Shown here piece by piece: positions 46,220 to 56,676 of a DNA stretch of 64,000 nt; position 1 is the stretch's first letter; each line of letters opens with the position of its first letter. The position numbers and the translations under genes are program-made. Under the pieces are notes generated by a model that was not told the origin of the DNA, ran no database searches, and saw only the letters and a list, made by a program, of their open reading frames with translations. This DNA comes from Methylobacter sp. (GTDB lineage: Bacteria > Pseudomonadota > Gammaproteobacteria > Methylococcales > Methylomonadaceae), in contig NZ_JALOCF010000008.1 in NCBI RefSeq assembly GCF_023227905.1, forward strand, positions 1 to 64,000. Reading direction: 5' to 3'.

Positions 46220-48526
46220 GTGCGTGCGCCAGTTAAATATTCCCCTCCCCGCTCCTACGCCCCACTAATCCTGATCAACTTGGCTTCTCTGATGAAATTC
46301 AGTAATAAATGGCTTAAATTTTATCGTCATCTGGCATGTGTTCTGATCACGCTGCTGTTCATGGCGCACATTGCACACTGGCTGCACATTCCAACCCTAC
46401 AGCGCATGGAAAATATCTTGTATGACTTGCGCTTGAGCGCAACGGTTGCTAACACCGTCGATCCGCGCATTGTCATTATTGATATTGACGAGGAAAGTCT
46501 TGCCAAAGAAGGCCGCTGGCCTTGGCGCAGGGATAAATTGGCTTATTTGGTCGATATGATGTTTGATTATTACAACGTTAAGTTGTTGGGCTTCGACGTG
46601 GTTTTCTCAGAACCGGATACCAGCGGAGGCGTTGAGTTATTGGAAAAACTGGCAGCCGGGCCGCTACAAAAAGATGCTGAATTCTTATGGACACTGGAAA
46701 CGGTGCGTCCGAAATTGTCTTACGATGACGTGTTTGCCAAAAGTCTCGAAAATCGGCCTGTGGTGCTGGGTTATTTTGCCAGCCATAGAACCGAAAAGAC
46801 GCCGGAGGTGGGTATGTTGCCAGCCCCTTTGGCGGCCGCAGATGAATACCCGTTCAGCCCTTTACTGTTCGAGGAAAAAAGCTATACCGCTAACCTGCCG
46901 AAACTGCAAGCAGCGGCAATGTCGGGCGGTTTTTTCAATAACCCCAATGTTGACGAGGACGGGGTTTATCGTAGATTACCGCTATTAATTAATTATAAAA
47001 ACCAGGTTTATGAAGCGTTGTCGCTGGCATTGTACAGAACCTTGCTGGGCAAGCCCGAGGTAAAATTCATTACCGGAAATGGCTATGGCAAAGATAACAT
47101 CGATAGCCAACTGGAAGGCCTGGACATTGAAGGCTTTCAAATCCCGGTCGATCAAAGCAGCACCCTGTTGGTGCCCTATCGGGGCAGACAAGGAAGCTTT
47201 CCCTATGTTTCAGCAACCGACGTGCTTAATGGTGTTGTCGATGTCGAGAAATTAAAAGACAAGATTGTTATTATTGGCACGTCAGCGGCAGGGTTGCTCG
47301 ACTTACGAGTAACGCCAGTACAAAATATCTATCCCGGGGTAGAAGTGCATGCCAATATACTCAGCGGCTTACTCGATCAAACCATCAAATCCAGGCCCAG
47401 CAATATCCTTGGGGCTGAATTAGCTGAATTACTATTCATCTGCCTCATCGCAGTCTTGGTATTCCCCCGCTTGCCGGTGTTTTTATCCGCCATTGTATTC
47501 AGCGCGTTACTTGTCGGCGGCATCGCCTTCAATTTTTACTGCTGGACGGCTTGGAATATCGATACCATGCTGGCAACCCCCATCACCTTATTGACATTAC
47601 TGTACGGCATCCAGATATTTTTCGGCTTTTTCTTCGAAAGCCGCAAGAAAAAACAAATGGGCAACATGTTCGGCCAGTACATTCCGCCTGAATTGGTCGA
47701 GCAAATGAGCCAGTCGGATGAAGAATTTTCACTAAAAGGCGAAAGTCGGGAAATGACAGTACTATTCTCCGATGTCAGGGGATTCACGACTATTTCCGAA
47801 GGCATGGAGCCGCAGGAATTATGCGAGCTGATTAACGACATTCTAACGCCGGTAACCCACGTTATCCACGAGTCAAAAGGCACCATCGACAAATATATCG
47901 GCGATGCGATCATGGCGTTTTGGGGTGCGCCGATGCACAACCCGCAACACGCCGGCTATGCCGTAAAGGCAGGCCTGGCAATCTTGCAAGCGTTGACGGC
48001 CATCCAGCAGGACTTTAAAGCCAAAGGCTGGCCGGAAATCGACATTGGCATAGGCATCAATACCGGAAAAATGAGTGTGGGCAATATGGGATCGCAGTTT
48101 CGTATTGCTTACACGGTGATGGGCGATGCCGTCAATTTGGGTTCACGGCTGGAAGGACTCACCAAGCAATACGGCGTAAAAATGATAGTCAGTGAGAGCA
48201 CCCTTCAGGCGGCTCCTGAGTTTATTTACCGGGAACTCGACAAAGTACGCGTCAAGGGCAAACACAAGCCCATTGCTATTTATGAGCCGTTAGGCGTGAC
48301 AGCCGACATCAGCCCCGAACAATTGCAGACTCTCAATCTATTAAATCAGGGCCTGCGCGACTATCGCCAGCAACAGTGGGCCTCGGCTCAACTTATTTTT
48401 GGGCAATTAGCCGAGCAACATCCACATGACAAGTTGTACCCGATTTACCTTGACCGGATAGCCTATTACCTTGAATCGCCTCCTGAAAATGACTGGGATG
48501 GTGCATTTACCCACACCAGTAAGTAG
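46220..48526 (+). CDS. CHASE2 domain adenylate/guanylate cyclase
   Basis: About 768 residues. One N-terminal membrane helix (about 36-55), a periplasmic CHASE2 sensor domain (about 70-385), three membrane helices (about 395-475), then a class III nucleotide cyclase domain (about 505-690) with both metal Asp: FSDVRGFTTISEG and KYIGDAIMAFWGAP. A short helical tail follows. The start is uncertain: GTG at 46220 (AAAGGAAA 16 bases upstream) or ATG at 46292. ATP or GTP preference is not decided from sequence. It lies just upstream of the TPS locus. Confidence 0.9.
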   Translation: MRAPVKYSPPRSYAPLILINLASLMKFSNKWLKFYRHLACVLITLLFMAHIAHWLHIPTLQRMENILYDLRLSATVANTVDPRIVIIDIDEESLAKEGRWPWRRDKLAYLVDMMFDYYNVKLLGFDVVFSEPDTSGGVELLEKLAAGPLQKDAEFLWTLETVRPKLSYDDVFAKSLENRPVVLGYFASHRTEKTPEVGMLPAPLAAADEYPFSPLLFEEKSYTANLPKLQAAAMSGGFFNNPNVDEDGVYRRLPLLINYKNQVYEALSLALYRTLLGKPEVKFITGNGYGKDNIDSQLEGLDIEGFQIPVDQSSTLLVPYRGRQGSFPYVSATDVLNGVVDVEKLKDKIVIIGTSAAGLLDLRVTPVQNIYPGVEVHANILSGLLDQTIKSRPSNILGAELAELLFICLIAVLVFPRLPVFLSAIVFSALLVGGIAFNFYCWTAWNIDTMLATPITLLTLLYGIQIFFGFFFESRKKKQMGNMFGQYIPPELVEQMSQSDEEFSLKGESREMTVLFSDVRGFTTISEGMEPQELCELINDILTPVTHVIHESKGTIDKYIGDAIMAFWGAPMHNPQHAGYAVKAGLAILQALTAIQQDFKAKGWPEIDIGIGINTGKMSVGNMGSQFRIAYTVMGDAVNLGSRLEGLTKQYGVKMIVSESTLQAAPEFIYRELDKVRVKGKHKPIAIYEPLGVTADISPEQLQTLNLLNQGLRDYRQQQWASAQLIFGQLAEQHPHDKLYPIYLDRIAYYLESPPENDWDGAFTHTSK

Positions 48527-48563
48527 CACTCTGGCAGTTAGATCACATTTTTAGCTGTCAGGG

Positions 48564-48593
48564 TTAAGGAATTGGTTTAATTGACGATATAAT
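48564..48593 (+). promoter_or_regulatory. Possible promoter of the tpsA operon
   Basis: A perfect TATAAT at 48588-48593 with a weak TTAAGG about 18 bases upstream, 40 bases before the tpsA start. The -35 match is poor, so an activator may be needed. Judged by eye. Confidence 0.35.
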
Positions 48594-48633
48594 GTAAGAA
48601 AACAATTACAAAATTTAAAGTGGACTTATTACA

Positions 48634-51600
48634 ATGAAAGCCTATCGCAAAAAACAGCCGGCCCTGAATCAGTCATTGTTTAACGGAGTCCCGCCGTTGC
48701 GTCGCGCACTCAACCTGGCTATTTTAGCGGCGCTCTACCCTGCTTTTTCTTATGCCAACCCGGAGGGTGCGCAAATCGTCAGCGGGCAAGTCAGCATCGA
48801 TACCGCCACGCCGGGCGTGACGGCCATTACCAACAGTCCCAACGCAATTATCAACTGGCAAAACTTCAGCATTGCCCAAAATGAACTGACCCAGTTTATT
48901 CAACAAAACGGCCAGAGCGCGGTGCTCAACCGCATTATCGGCCAAAACCCCAGTGAAATTTTGGGACAATTGACTTCCAACGGCAAAGTCTTCCTGATCA
49001 ACCCGAACGGTATCGTATTCGGCGCAGGCTCAATGATCGACACCCAAGGCTTGGTGGCTTCCAGTCTTAACCTGAGCGACCAGGATTTTCTTAGTGGAAA
49101 CTACCATTTCATGGCAGGTTCCAACGCCGGAAACATCCTTAACGAAGGCATTATTCGTGCCGGAAAAGACGGCAATATTATTCTGATTGCCCCGCAAATC
49201 CAAAACAACGGCATTATCAAAAGCGATGGCGGCTCCATTACCCTGGCGGCCGGGCAGGAGCTGACCATTACCAACCTGGACGACCCTGATATTCGTTTTC
49301 AAATCCAGGCGCCCGCCGATAGCGTACTTAACCTAGGCAAACTGTTAACCGAAGGCGGCGCAATCAACGTGTTTGCCAGCACCATCAAACACAGCGGCGA
49401 AATCAATGCCGACAGTGTCCAGATCGATAAACAAGGCAATGTCCAGCTGGTCGCGCAACAGGATATAACGCTGGCCTCCGGCAGCGTTATATCGGCCAAT
49501 AACAGCCAGGGCGATGCCGGGACTATCCACGTCGACAGCAAGACCGGCACCACATTGGCAGAAGGCAGGATAGAAGCCCAGGCCACTCAGACCGGTAAAG
49601 GCGGCAACATAGAACTGCTCGGTGAGCAGGTTGGCGTACTGGATCAGGCACAAGTTGACGCCAGCGGTGCAAATGGCGGCGGACAGGTTTTAATCGGCGG
49701 TGATTATCAAGGTAAAAATGCTGATGTTCATAATGCCAAAATGACTTACGTGGGCCAGAATACTACGCTTAAAGCCGACGCCACGACTCGGGGCAACGGC
49801 GGCAAAGTCATCGCTTGGGCGGATAACACGACGCGAGCATATGGTTCGGTTAGCGCCAAAGGCGGGACGCTTTCCGGCAATGGCGGCTTCATTGAAACCT
49901 CCGGACACCAGTACCTGGATGTCGAAGGCATCCGTGTTAACGCATCAGCCGCGAATGGCGCAGCAGGCACTTGGCTACTTGACCCGAACAACATTCAAAT
50001 TATTCATGCCACTAGCTCAGGGGCTGATGCGAATATTTACAGCGTCACACCCTTTGCGCCGCCGTCGGATTCGGCAAACTCTATAATATCCGATTATACG
50101 ATTAATCAAGCGCTTAGCGGCTATACCAATGTTACTCTAACTACGGCAAACACGGGGTCAGCCGGAGCCGGTAATATTCTATTTGACGGGTCTAATGGCG
50201 CGATTGTATTAAGCAAAAATTCAGCCGATGCGTTATCAACCACACTGACTTTTAATGCATTCAATGATATTAAATTTCTCTCTTCCAGCAATACGACCAT
50301 ACAAACTTACGGCACCGGTACCACCGGAAGCCTGATCACAGTGTTCAATCCGGGCAATGGAAAGGTCATAGTAGAGAATGGTGCAACCCTGAACTTAAAT
50401 GGTCAAGGAACTGGTTTTGAAGCTCAACTAGCAGGCGGAAAGATCTGGGAAAATAACGGAACCATTAATATGTTGGGCCAGTCAGCCATCCGCCCTTATC
50501 TAACCTCGGCATCGACTTTTAATAACCTTGCCGGAGGGGTATTGAACATCGGCACGACTGGCACTTGGTCATTCCTCAGCACCCCGGCCGTCCAAGAGGG
50601 TATTGTCAATAATTCCGGCACGATCAATGTCAATTCGAATACCTCTTGGGAAGCAAAATTCTCACAACTCGATGGCGGGATACTCAACCTGCACGACGGC
50701 TTGTCCATGCAGCATCTTAATGTCGCTACCGGAACCATCAATATTGATAGTGGTAAAACGCTCTGGATTCCTGAAAACCACGTCGGCTTAAACAAGTTTG
50801 ACGGTGCAACAATCAACGGCCCTGGCCGGCTTCAGATTGGCAATGCTGTTTCAAGCTATTCGCCTACAGTGATTTTCAATAACGTAAGCACCAATAATCT
50901 TATCGTATTAAGAGAACAGCAAGGCACATTGGCATTTTCCGGGGCAAATAATTTCGCCGACACTAAATTCTTCGCCAACGGAACGACCAACATTGACTGG
51001 ACTATACCTGCGGCAACCTACACAGGTAATACCGAATGGTGGGCGAAGGGCGCAATTACACTGATCAGTAATCTGAGTACTTACGGCAATATCACTTTGG
51101 GCGCCGGATGGAACGCAAACATTGCCACTCCCGCGAGCACATCGGCTGGCATGATCACCAATAACGCGGCCTTGAACGCCGGTAATGTTATATTCAGGGC
51201 CGGTAAAATGGCGTTGGCGGGAGGTACAATCAATGGCATCAACTCTGTCAGTCTCTTAAGCACCAATGCCATTGACCTGGCTGCCACTACTACCGGCGAT
51301 GCATTAAGTACGCTCGAACTGAGCAACGCTGAGTTAAATACCATCACAGCACCTGTTCTGCGCATTGGCGATATCAGTAGCGGTGCTATCGACATCAAGT
51401 CGGCACTGGTACTGACCCATATTTCCCAGGCTTTAAACCTGACTTCCGGCGGCGCTATTACCCAGCAAACTGGGGCAACAATCGCCCCTTTACCTGGGCT
51501 GACTTTGACAGGGGCTGCGGTGGCGTTAACCCAAGCTAATGGTGCCGGCGTAATTTCGGGCAAGGCTACCACCCCTGGCGGTCAATTTACTTATACCTCT

Positions 51601-53343
51601 GCCAACATGGTTAAGGTAACGACGGTAGATGGTGTTAGCGGCATTACTACCAATAACGGAAATGTTTCGCTAACCGCAAATTCAGACGACCTGCATATAC
51701 CCGAGCAAATCAATGCAGGTACGGGCACGGTTAATTTAAAAGCGCTTAGCGGCTCTGTTTTCGGTTCAGGAACAAGTCCAGACATCATTGCCGGTAATGT
51801 GAACATCAGCGCCTATAACAATATCTCCGGCTCGGGCGGCCTGCATATTAACGCACCTTTAATTAGCCAGCTGAGTGCAACTACCGGCTTTATTGATGTT
51901 CAGAGTTTTAGCAGCGACACAACTTTGGGTACTGTCAGCGCATATAACGATATTGAAATCAGAGCCTCATCGCCTCTTACGGTAAATGGAGGGATTACTT
52001 CGACAATTGGCGAAATCTATCTTTCGGCCACTACCCTAAACATCAATAGTCTCATTAATGCCAGCTCCGCAGAAGTGGAACTGGAAGCAGATAAACTGGT
52101 ATGGGATGCAGCAGGCCATGGTAGGGTCATTGGCAGCCTGGTAGACATTCAACCCTATACAGACAATCTCCCAATCACTGTCGGTGCGGCATGTATCAGT
52201 GGACCTGGAACCTGTCTGAGCGTAACCGAGCTGTGGCGGATTTTATCGCCTACAATCGGCATCGGCAGCGATTTCACAGGGGATATTTTCGTTAGCGGCA
52301 TCACCAGCGGCGTCTCAACCTTGACCGACAGAAATGCGGCAACGACTCGCATAGGCTTAATCAGCAACGGCGGTATTACCCAAAGTACGACAGCCATTAA
52401 TGTCCAAGATCTGGGGATCGAGGCAAATGGCGAAGTCATACTTAGCGCAGCCAATAACATCACCAATCTTGCTGCGGAAACTCTTGGACAAAACTTTACC
52501 TTTAATAACGGGCAAGGGTTCAACGTTGTACAAATGAGCGGCGGTACTCATTCAAATAATTACTATAACTTTGAGTACGACATTGTCGGCATCGATACCT
52601 GCTCAGCAACAGGTAACTGCGGCAACGTTACCCTCACATCAATTGGCACAATAATGGCTAGTTCAGCGCCGATTACGGCCGCCAATCTTAAGATTGTCAG
52701 CGGCGGGGATGTCCACCTCGCTGACTTGGCTCTTAATAACGGCGTACTGGACATTAGTGCCGGGGGCAATATTTATTCACGTTCCGAAGGTGTTTCCCGA
52801 ATGAGTTACCTGAACGCCGCCAACGGCTGGATTGATGTTGAAAATATTGGCGGGTTTATGCTGGGCTCGGCGGCCCTTAGCCCTGGACAAACGGCCGTCA
52901 ATGCCGCTCGTAATATCATGATTAAGGCGATGTCTCCCCTTACCGTTAATGGGGCGGTTACTTCCAGTGGTGGCAGTGTCGGTCTTACGGCTAATAATGG
53001 CGATACTCTCACCATTAATGCACCTATTTCCGCGCCCAACGGCATTAGTCTGACGGGCGGTACGCTTGGCGGAAGCTATGCAGATTCATATTTGCAATAT
53101 TTTAATAACGGCACGAGTACAGCAGGCACAGGTACTTCGGGAGCAAGCACGTCAGGCGCGAGCAATACAACTGAGACCTTAGTCAACACAGTTAAAAATT
53201 CCATCGGTCAAACTACTGCCGGAGTGCTGGGGACAACACCTCAGTTAGGTGGGCCACTGTTAGCTGATGAGTCGAGCAATAGCGCTGGCGAATCTACAGA
53301 CTCATCAGGAAAAGGCAAAAATTCCAAGCAGTGCACCAAATGA
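48634..53343 (+). CDS. TpsA exoprotein (filamentous haemagglutinin family)
   Basis: 1569 residues. An extended basic signal region (1-43) ends in LYPAFSYA. A TPS secretion domain follows (about 44-165: NPEGAQIVSGQVSID, WQNFSIAQNELTQF, FLINPNGIVFGAGSMID with the conserved NPNG box). The rest is a long beta-helix of irregular G/N/T/S-rich repeats. Only three Cys pairs or singles occur, including the C-terminal KNSKQCTK. Such proteins are exported through a TpsB partner and serve as adhesins, matrix parts or toxins; no toxin domain is seen here. The stop overlaps the FecR-like gene. Confidence 0.95.
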   Translation: MKAYRKKQPALNQSLFNGVPPLRRALNLAILAALYPAFSYANPEGAQIVSGQVSIDTATPGVTAITNSPNAIINWQNFSIAQNELTQFIQQNGQSAVLNRIIGQNPSEILGQLTSNGKVFLINPNGIVFGAGSMIDTQGLVASSLNLSDQDFLSGNYHFMAGSNAGNILNEGIIRAGKDGNIILIAPQIQNNGIIKSDGGSITLAAGQELTITNLDDPDIRFQIQAPADSVLNLGKLLTEGGAINVFASTIKHSGEINADSVQIDKQGNVQLVAQQDITLASGSVISANNSQGDAGTIHVDSKTGTTLAEGRIEAQATQTGKGGNIELLGEQVGVLDQAQVDASGANGGGQVLIGGDYQGKNADVHNAKMTYVGQNTTLKADATTRGNGGKVIAWADNTTRAYGSVSAKGGTLSGNGGFIETSGHQYLDVEGIRVNASAANGAAGTWLLDPNNIQIIHATSSGADANIYSVTPFAPPSDSANSIISDYTINQALSGYTNVTLTTANTGSAGAGNILFDGSNGAIVLSKNSADALSTTLTFNAFNDIKFLSSSNTTIQTYGTGTTGSLITVFNPGNGKVIVENGATLNLNGQGTGFEAQLAGGKIWENNGTINMLGQSAIRPYLTSASTFNNLAGGVLNIGTTGTWSFLSTPAVQEGIVNNSGTINVNSNTSWEAKFSQLDGGILNLHDGLSMQHLNVATGTINIDSGKTLWIPENHVGLNKFDGATINGPGRLQIGNAVSSYSPTVIFNNVSTNNLIVLREQQGTLAFSGANNFADTKFFANGTTNIDWTIPAATYTGNTEWWAKGAITLISNLSTYGNITLGAGWNANIATPASTSAGMITNNAALNAGNVIFRAGKMALAGGTINGINSVSLLSTNAIDLAATTTGDALSTLELSNAELNTITAPVLRIGDISSGAIDIKSALVLTHISQALNLTSGGAITQQTGATIAPLPGLTLTGAAVALTQANGAGVISGKATTPGGQFTYTSANMVKVTTVDGVSGITTNNGNVSLTANSDDLHIPEQINAGTGTVNLKALSGSVFGSGTSPDIIAGNVNISAYNNISGSGGLHINAPLISQLSATTGFIDVQSFSSDTTLGTVSAYNDIEIRASSPLTVNGGITSTIGEIYLSATTLNINSLINASSAEVELEADKLVWDAAGHGRVIGSLVDIQPYTDNLPITVGAACISGPGTCLSVTELWRILSPTIGIGSDFTGDIFVSGITSGVSTLTDRNAATTRIGLISNGGITQSTTAINVQDLGIEANGEVILSAANNITNLAAETLGQNFTFNNGQGFNVVQMSGGTHSNNYYNFEYDIVGIDTCSATGNCGNVTLTSIGTIMASSAPITAANLKIVSGGDVHLADLALNNGVLDISAGGNIYSRSEGVSRMSYLNAANGWIDVENIGGFMLGSAALSPGQTAVNAARNIMIKAMSPLTVNGAVTSSGGSVGLTANNGDTLTINAPISAPNGISLTGGTLGGSYADSYLQYFNNGTSTAGTGTSGASTSGASNTTETLVNTVKNSIGQTTAGVLGTTPQLGGPLLADESSNSAGESTDSSGKGKNSKQCTK

Positions 53344-54731
53344 TAATCTATTCATCCTCTTTCTGTAGACCCCCCATGCCTATTCAAATAACACGACTTG
53401 TTAAAAGTTATGGCTTATGGCTATGCTTATTTATCGTCACCCTGCCAGCCTTTGCCAATCCTCAAGTCGTTGGCCATATCAGTTTTGTAAAAGGCAGCAA
53501 CGCCGCGCAACAGCCCGGGGCTGCGCCTCGTATTCTCGGTAAAGACACGGAAATTTTTCAGGGCGATAATATTCAAACTACCGAGCGCAGTTTTGTCATT
53601 ATCGAATTTAGCGATGGCGCCAAGGTTACCGTTCGCCCGGACAGTAACTTTACTATCGATCATTATGACGGCAAGTCTGCCAACAAAGCCGCACAGTTGG
53701 CGCTGCATCAAGGCGGAGTCAATGCCAGTACCGGTGACATAGCCAAGGGCAACCCTGACCGCTTTCAAATAAAGACACCTACAGCTACGGTTAAGCCCGA
53801 CTCCGAAAAATCGGAGTTTACGGTAGCCATTTGCGACCAAGCGTGCGAAGAAAAGGGAAAAAAAGAAGCCGCAGCTAATGCGGAGAGAACCGAACAGAGC
53901 GTAGTGGCGCGTGTAGTTGACGTTAAAGGTGATGTGAGCGCCATAAACCGTGCCGACAAAAATGCAAAAGAACGCCCCCTGTCACTGGGCAATCCCTTAT
54001 ATAACTCCGACAGTATTTCGAGCGAAAAAGATAGTTATGCGCTCCTAGTGTTTCCTGATGGGCAAAAAATCACGCTGCAAGCCAACAGCGAATTGGATAT
54101 TAAACAATATAATTACCAGATTAAAGGCAAAAAAGATCAGGTCTTATTGCGTTTGGCCAATGGCGGGCTGCGAGCGCTAACCGGCAGCATCGGCAAAAAC
54201 GACCATAATGCCTATAGCCTGGACACGCCGGTTGCCACTATCGGCATCAGAGGTTCCGGTGGCGACACTGAAACAGACGGAACGAGTCTTAACCAAACAA
54301 CTTGGCAAGATGCCATGTTTGTCAGAACCAACGACGGGGTAGAACATGATGTAAATGAGGGATTTAGCCTCTCCTTACCTAGTGCAAACTCGCAACCGCA
54401 AGTATATCGAACTCCACCAAATGCCCCTAAGCCTAATGAACCCAGACCGGATACCAACAAATCTGATCCTAAATCAGTGTTTAAAGAAAAGCCGCCGGCC
54501 AAAGGAGATACATCTGTTAACGTGACTAAAGGTAGAGCTACCGTTGATTCCAACTCCAGTAAAAACACGACAAAATTAAAAGAAGGTGAAACCGGCTCTA
54601 CAAATAAGAATGGCGAAACTACGACATCGCCTATTCAATCAAATGAAACGACACCAAACAACAATCAAAACAGTCCGGAAAATTTATTTGACGGCGATGA
54701 ACCTGACAACTCACTTGAAGGTTGCTTGTGA
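53340..54731 (+). CDS. Exported double FecR-domain protein
   Basis: About 463 residues. The ATG at 53340 overlaps the tpsA stop (ATGA); another at 53376 would give MPIQITRLVK as start. A signal peptide ends in TLPAFA. Two FecR domains follow: about 65-130 (GDNIQTTERSFVIIEF, VTVRPDSNFTIDHY) and about 215-300 (SISSEKDSYALLVFPDGQ, LQANSELDIKQYN). The C-terminal quarter is Pro/Thr/Asn-rich and disordered. There is no membrane helix, unlike the FecR sigma regulator, so it is periplasmic or secreted. Lying between tpsA and tpsB, it is likely an accessory of the secretion system. Confidence 0.88.
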   Translation: MIIYSSSFCRPPMPIQITRLVKSYGLWLCLFIVTLPAFANPQVVGHISFVKGSNAAQQPGAAPRILGKDTEIFQGDNIQTTERSFVIIEFSDGAKVTVRPDSNFTIDHYDGKSANKAAQLALHQGGVNASTGDIAKGNPDRFQIKTPTATVKPDSEKSEFTVAICDQACEEKGKKEAAANAERTEQSVVARVVDVKGDVSAINRADKNAKERPLSLGNPLYNSDSISSEKDSYALLVFPDGQKITLQANSELDIKQYNYQIKGKKDQVLLRLANGGLRALTGSIGKNDHNAYSLDTPVATIGIRGSGGDTETDGTSLNQTTWQDAMFVRTNDGVEHDVNEGFSLSLPSANSQPQVYRTPPNAPKPNEPRPDTNKSDPKSVFKEKPPAKGDTSVNVTKGRATVDSNSSKNTTKLKEGETGSTNKNGETTTSPIQSNETTPNNNQNSPENLFDGDEPDNSLEGCL

Positions 54732-54806
54732 TTGCAAAGTCGTAATATTTCAACGCCTTTACACGGTTAGTGCAGAAAATAGTTCGGATACACAATATAA
54801 AAGATC

Positions 54807-56408
54807 ATGAGAAAACAACAAAAAAGGAATAAAGGATTTTATTGGTTCAGTGCCCGCTTGGTTAAATCAGTTTTAATAACTACCGGTTTATGCTTAATTC
54901 CTCAAGCCTTATGCCTGGCTGCCGCTGCGCCGCCGGAATTCAAGTTTAACGTTAAGCATTTCTCAGTTGAAGGCTCATCGCCGCTTTCCAAAGCTTTTAT
55001 TGACGACTATTTTAAATCGCTACAAAACAAGCCTTACACACTCAAGGAATTGCAGGAAGTCAGCAAAGGGCTTGAACAGATAATTCGGGAACAGGGCTAT
55101 CCGTTTTATCGCGTTATAGTGCCTCCACAAACGCTGTCTACAGGCGATGTAAAACTGCAAGTTATCTCCTTTAGCCTGGGCGAGACTGAAGTGACAGGCA
55201 ATAATTACTTTACCCGCGACAACATTATTGCCAGCCTGCCCGTTCTCAGTAAGTCTGAATCGCCCAATACGCAGGAGCTGTCCGAAGCGATTAAGGTAGC
55301 CAATAAACATCCTTCGAAACAGGTGCAAGTCCTCTTTAGGCCCAGTAAAAGCCCTGATAAATTAGATGCGAATGTTGCCGTGTCCGAGCACCGGCCTTAT
55401 CAGGCGTCTTTAATTGTCAATAATTACGGTACGCCGACCTCAGGCGACTATCGAATGACCGGCGCATTGCAGTACAGCAACTTGTGGGGATTGGATCATA
55501 TTGTTAACGGAAGTTATTCAACCTCCCCTGATCATGCCGACACCGTTCGACAGTACGGCGGTAGCTACAGTTTGCCTATATATAAACTCAAAGGCTGGCT
55601 GAGCGCGTATTATGCAAATTCATCGGTGAATACAGGCACGGTAGCGACCGATCTAACGGTCACCGGATCGGGTGAAATGTATGGCATCCATTACCAGCAA
55701 TTCTTACCCAAATTGGGCAAATACGAGCACAGCCTGGATTTAGGCATTGATAACCGCTATTTCATTAATGATATTCAATTTCAGAATACGCAGGTCGGCG
55801 CCAATGTTCGCAGTGCGCCGTTTAGTATTCTTTATAAAGGCGAATACCCCTGGCAAAACACCCATACCAGTTATTACATACAGTGGGTAGGCAATACTGA
55901 CTTCGGCGGCCACAATACCCAGGCACACTATCAAGCGGCTCGTCTTAATGCCAAGCAAAATTGGGATTTGTTGCGCTTTGGCAGCAATTTTTCGGTCTTT
56001 GTTAAAGACTGGCTGGTGCAAACCAGTTTTAGCGGCCAGGAGAGTCATAGCCCGCTCATAGCCGGAGAGCAACTCGGCATTGGCGGCAGTTTTGATGTCA
56101 GAGGCTATGAACAGCGGGAAACCGGGGCAGATAGCGGCCAGATTGTGAAATTCGAAGTCACTACGCCCGCTTGGCAAAAAATCAATTTATTTGCCTTTTA
56201 CGATTATGGGCACGGTAGCTTGCAAAGCGCAACGCCGGGACAAGTCAAAGACTGGAACCTGAGCGGCACCGGCATTGGTGCGCGCTATCAATGGCGCGAG
56301 TATTTTATGGGCAATATCGCCTTTGCCACGGCGCTTGACACTGCTGAGGCGGGAACAACCAAGGCGGGCAACAACCGGATTCACGCCAATATTGTATTTA
56401 AGTATTGA
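54807..56408 (+). CDS. TpsB outer-membrane transporter (ShlB/FhaC family)
   Basis: 533 residues. A signal sequence (about 20-42) is followed by POTRA domains (about 50-195: FKFNVKHFSVEGSSPLSKAF, then LGETEVTGNNYFTRDNI) and a 16-strand barrel ending in FKY with a terminal aromatic. The functional L6 motif VRGY is present (GSFDVRGYEQRE). It exports TpsA across the outer membrane. It is separated from the FecR gene by 75 bases, so the three genes likely share one transcript. Confidence 0.95.
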   Translation: MRKQQKRNKGFYWFSARLVKSVLITTGLCLIPQALCLAAAAPPEFKFNVKHFSVEGSSPLSKAFIDDYFKSLQNKPYTLKELQEVSKGLEQIIREQGYPFYRVIVPPQTLSTGDVKLQVISFSLGETEVTGNNYFTRDNIIASLPVLSKSESPNTQELSEAIKVANKHPSKQVQVLFRPSKSPDKLDANVAVSEHRPYQASLIVNNYGTPTSGDYRMTGALQYSNLWGLDHIVNGSYSTSPDHADTVRQYGGSYSLPIYKLKGWLSAYYANSSVNTGTVATDLTVTGSGEMYGIHYQQFLPKLGKYEHSLDLGIDNRYFINDIQFQNTQVGANVRSAPFSILYKGEYPWQNTHTSYYIQWVGNTDFGGHNTQAHYQAARLNAKQNWDLLRFGSNFSVFVKDWLVQTSFSGQESHSPLIAGEQLGIGGSFDVRGYEQRETGADSGQIVKFEVTTPAWQKINLFAFYDYGHGSLQSATPGQVKDWNLSGTGIGARYQWREYFMGNIAFATALDTAEAGTTKAGNNRIHANIVFKY

Positions 56409-56676
56409 TTGAATACGGCGCAGCACAATTTCATTCCCTTCCGCGTTTCGGTACGGCATTAGTGTCTGCTGAGCCTACCTTAAAGATCGCCCCCTTGAAA
56501 CCGCCATAAACTCCGCGATTCGGCATAGCCCAGCCGATCAGCGGCGGCTGGCGGTTTTAAGTTCATCGAAGCTGCCACCCTAAGATCTTCTACGCCTAGC
56601 ACAGCCGCACTAAATAGATTGCTAAATGATGTTGAGTTTTCTATCATCAGTTGGCAGTTGGACTTGCCCAGAGTAA
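56409..56676. other. Structured gap after tpsB
   Basis: No gene. At 56498-56557 there is an inverted repeat AAACCGCCA / TGGCGGTTT with an inner CAGCCG / CGGCTG pair; it may be the tpsB transcription end (TTTTAA follows) or a leader structure for the next gene. Confidence 0.4.

Noticed and set aside
54586..54810. 74-codon frame between the FecR-like gene and tpsB
   Set aside because: Overlaps the end of the FecR-like gene in another frame and has low-complexity composition; no sign of a gene.
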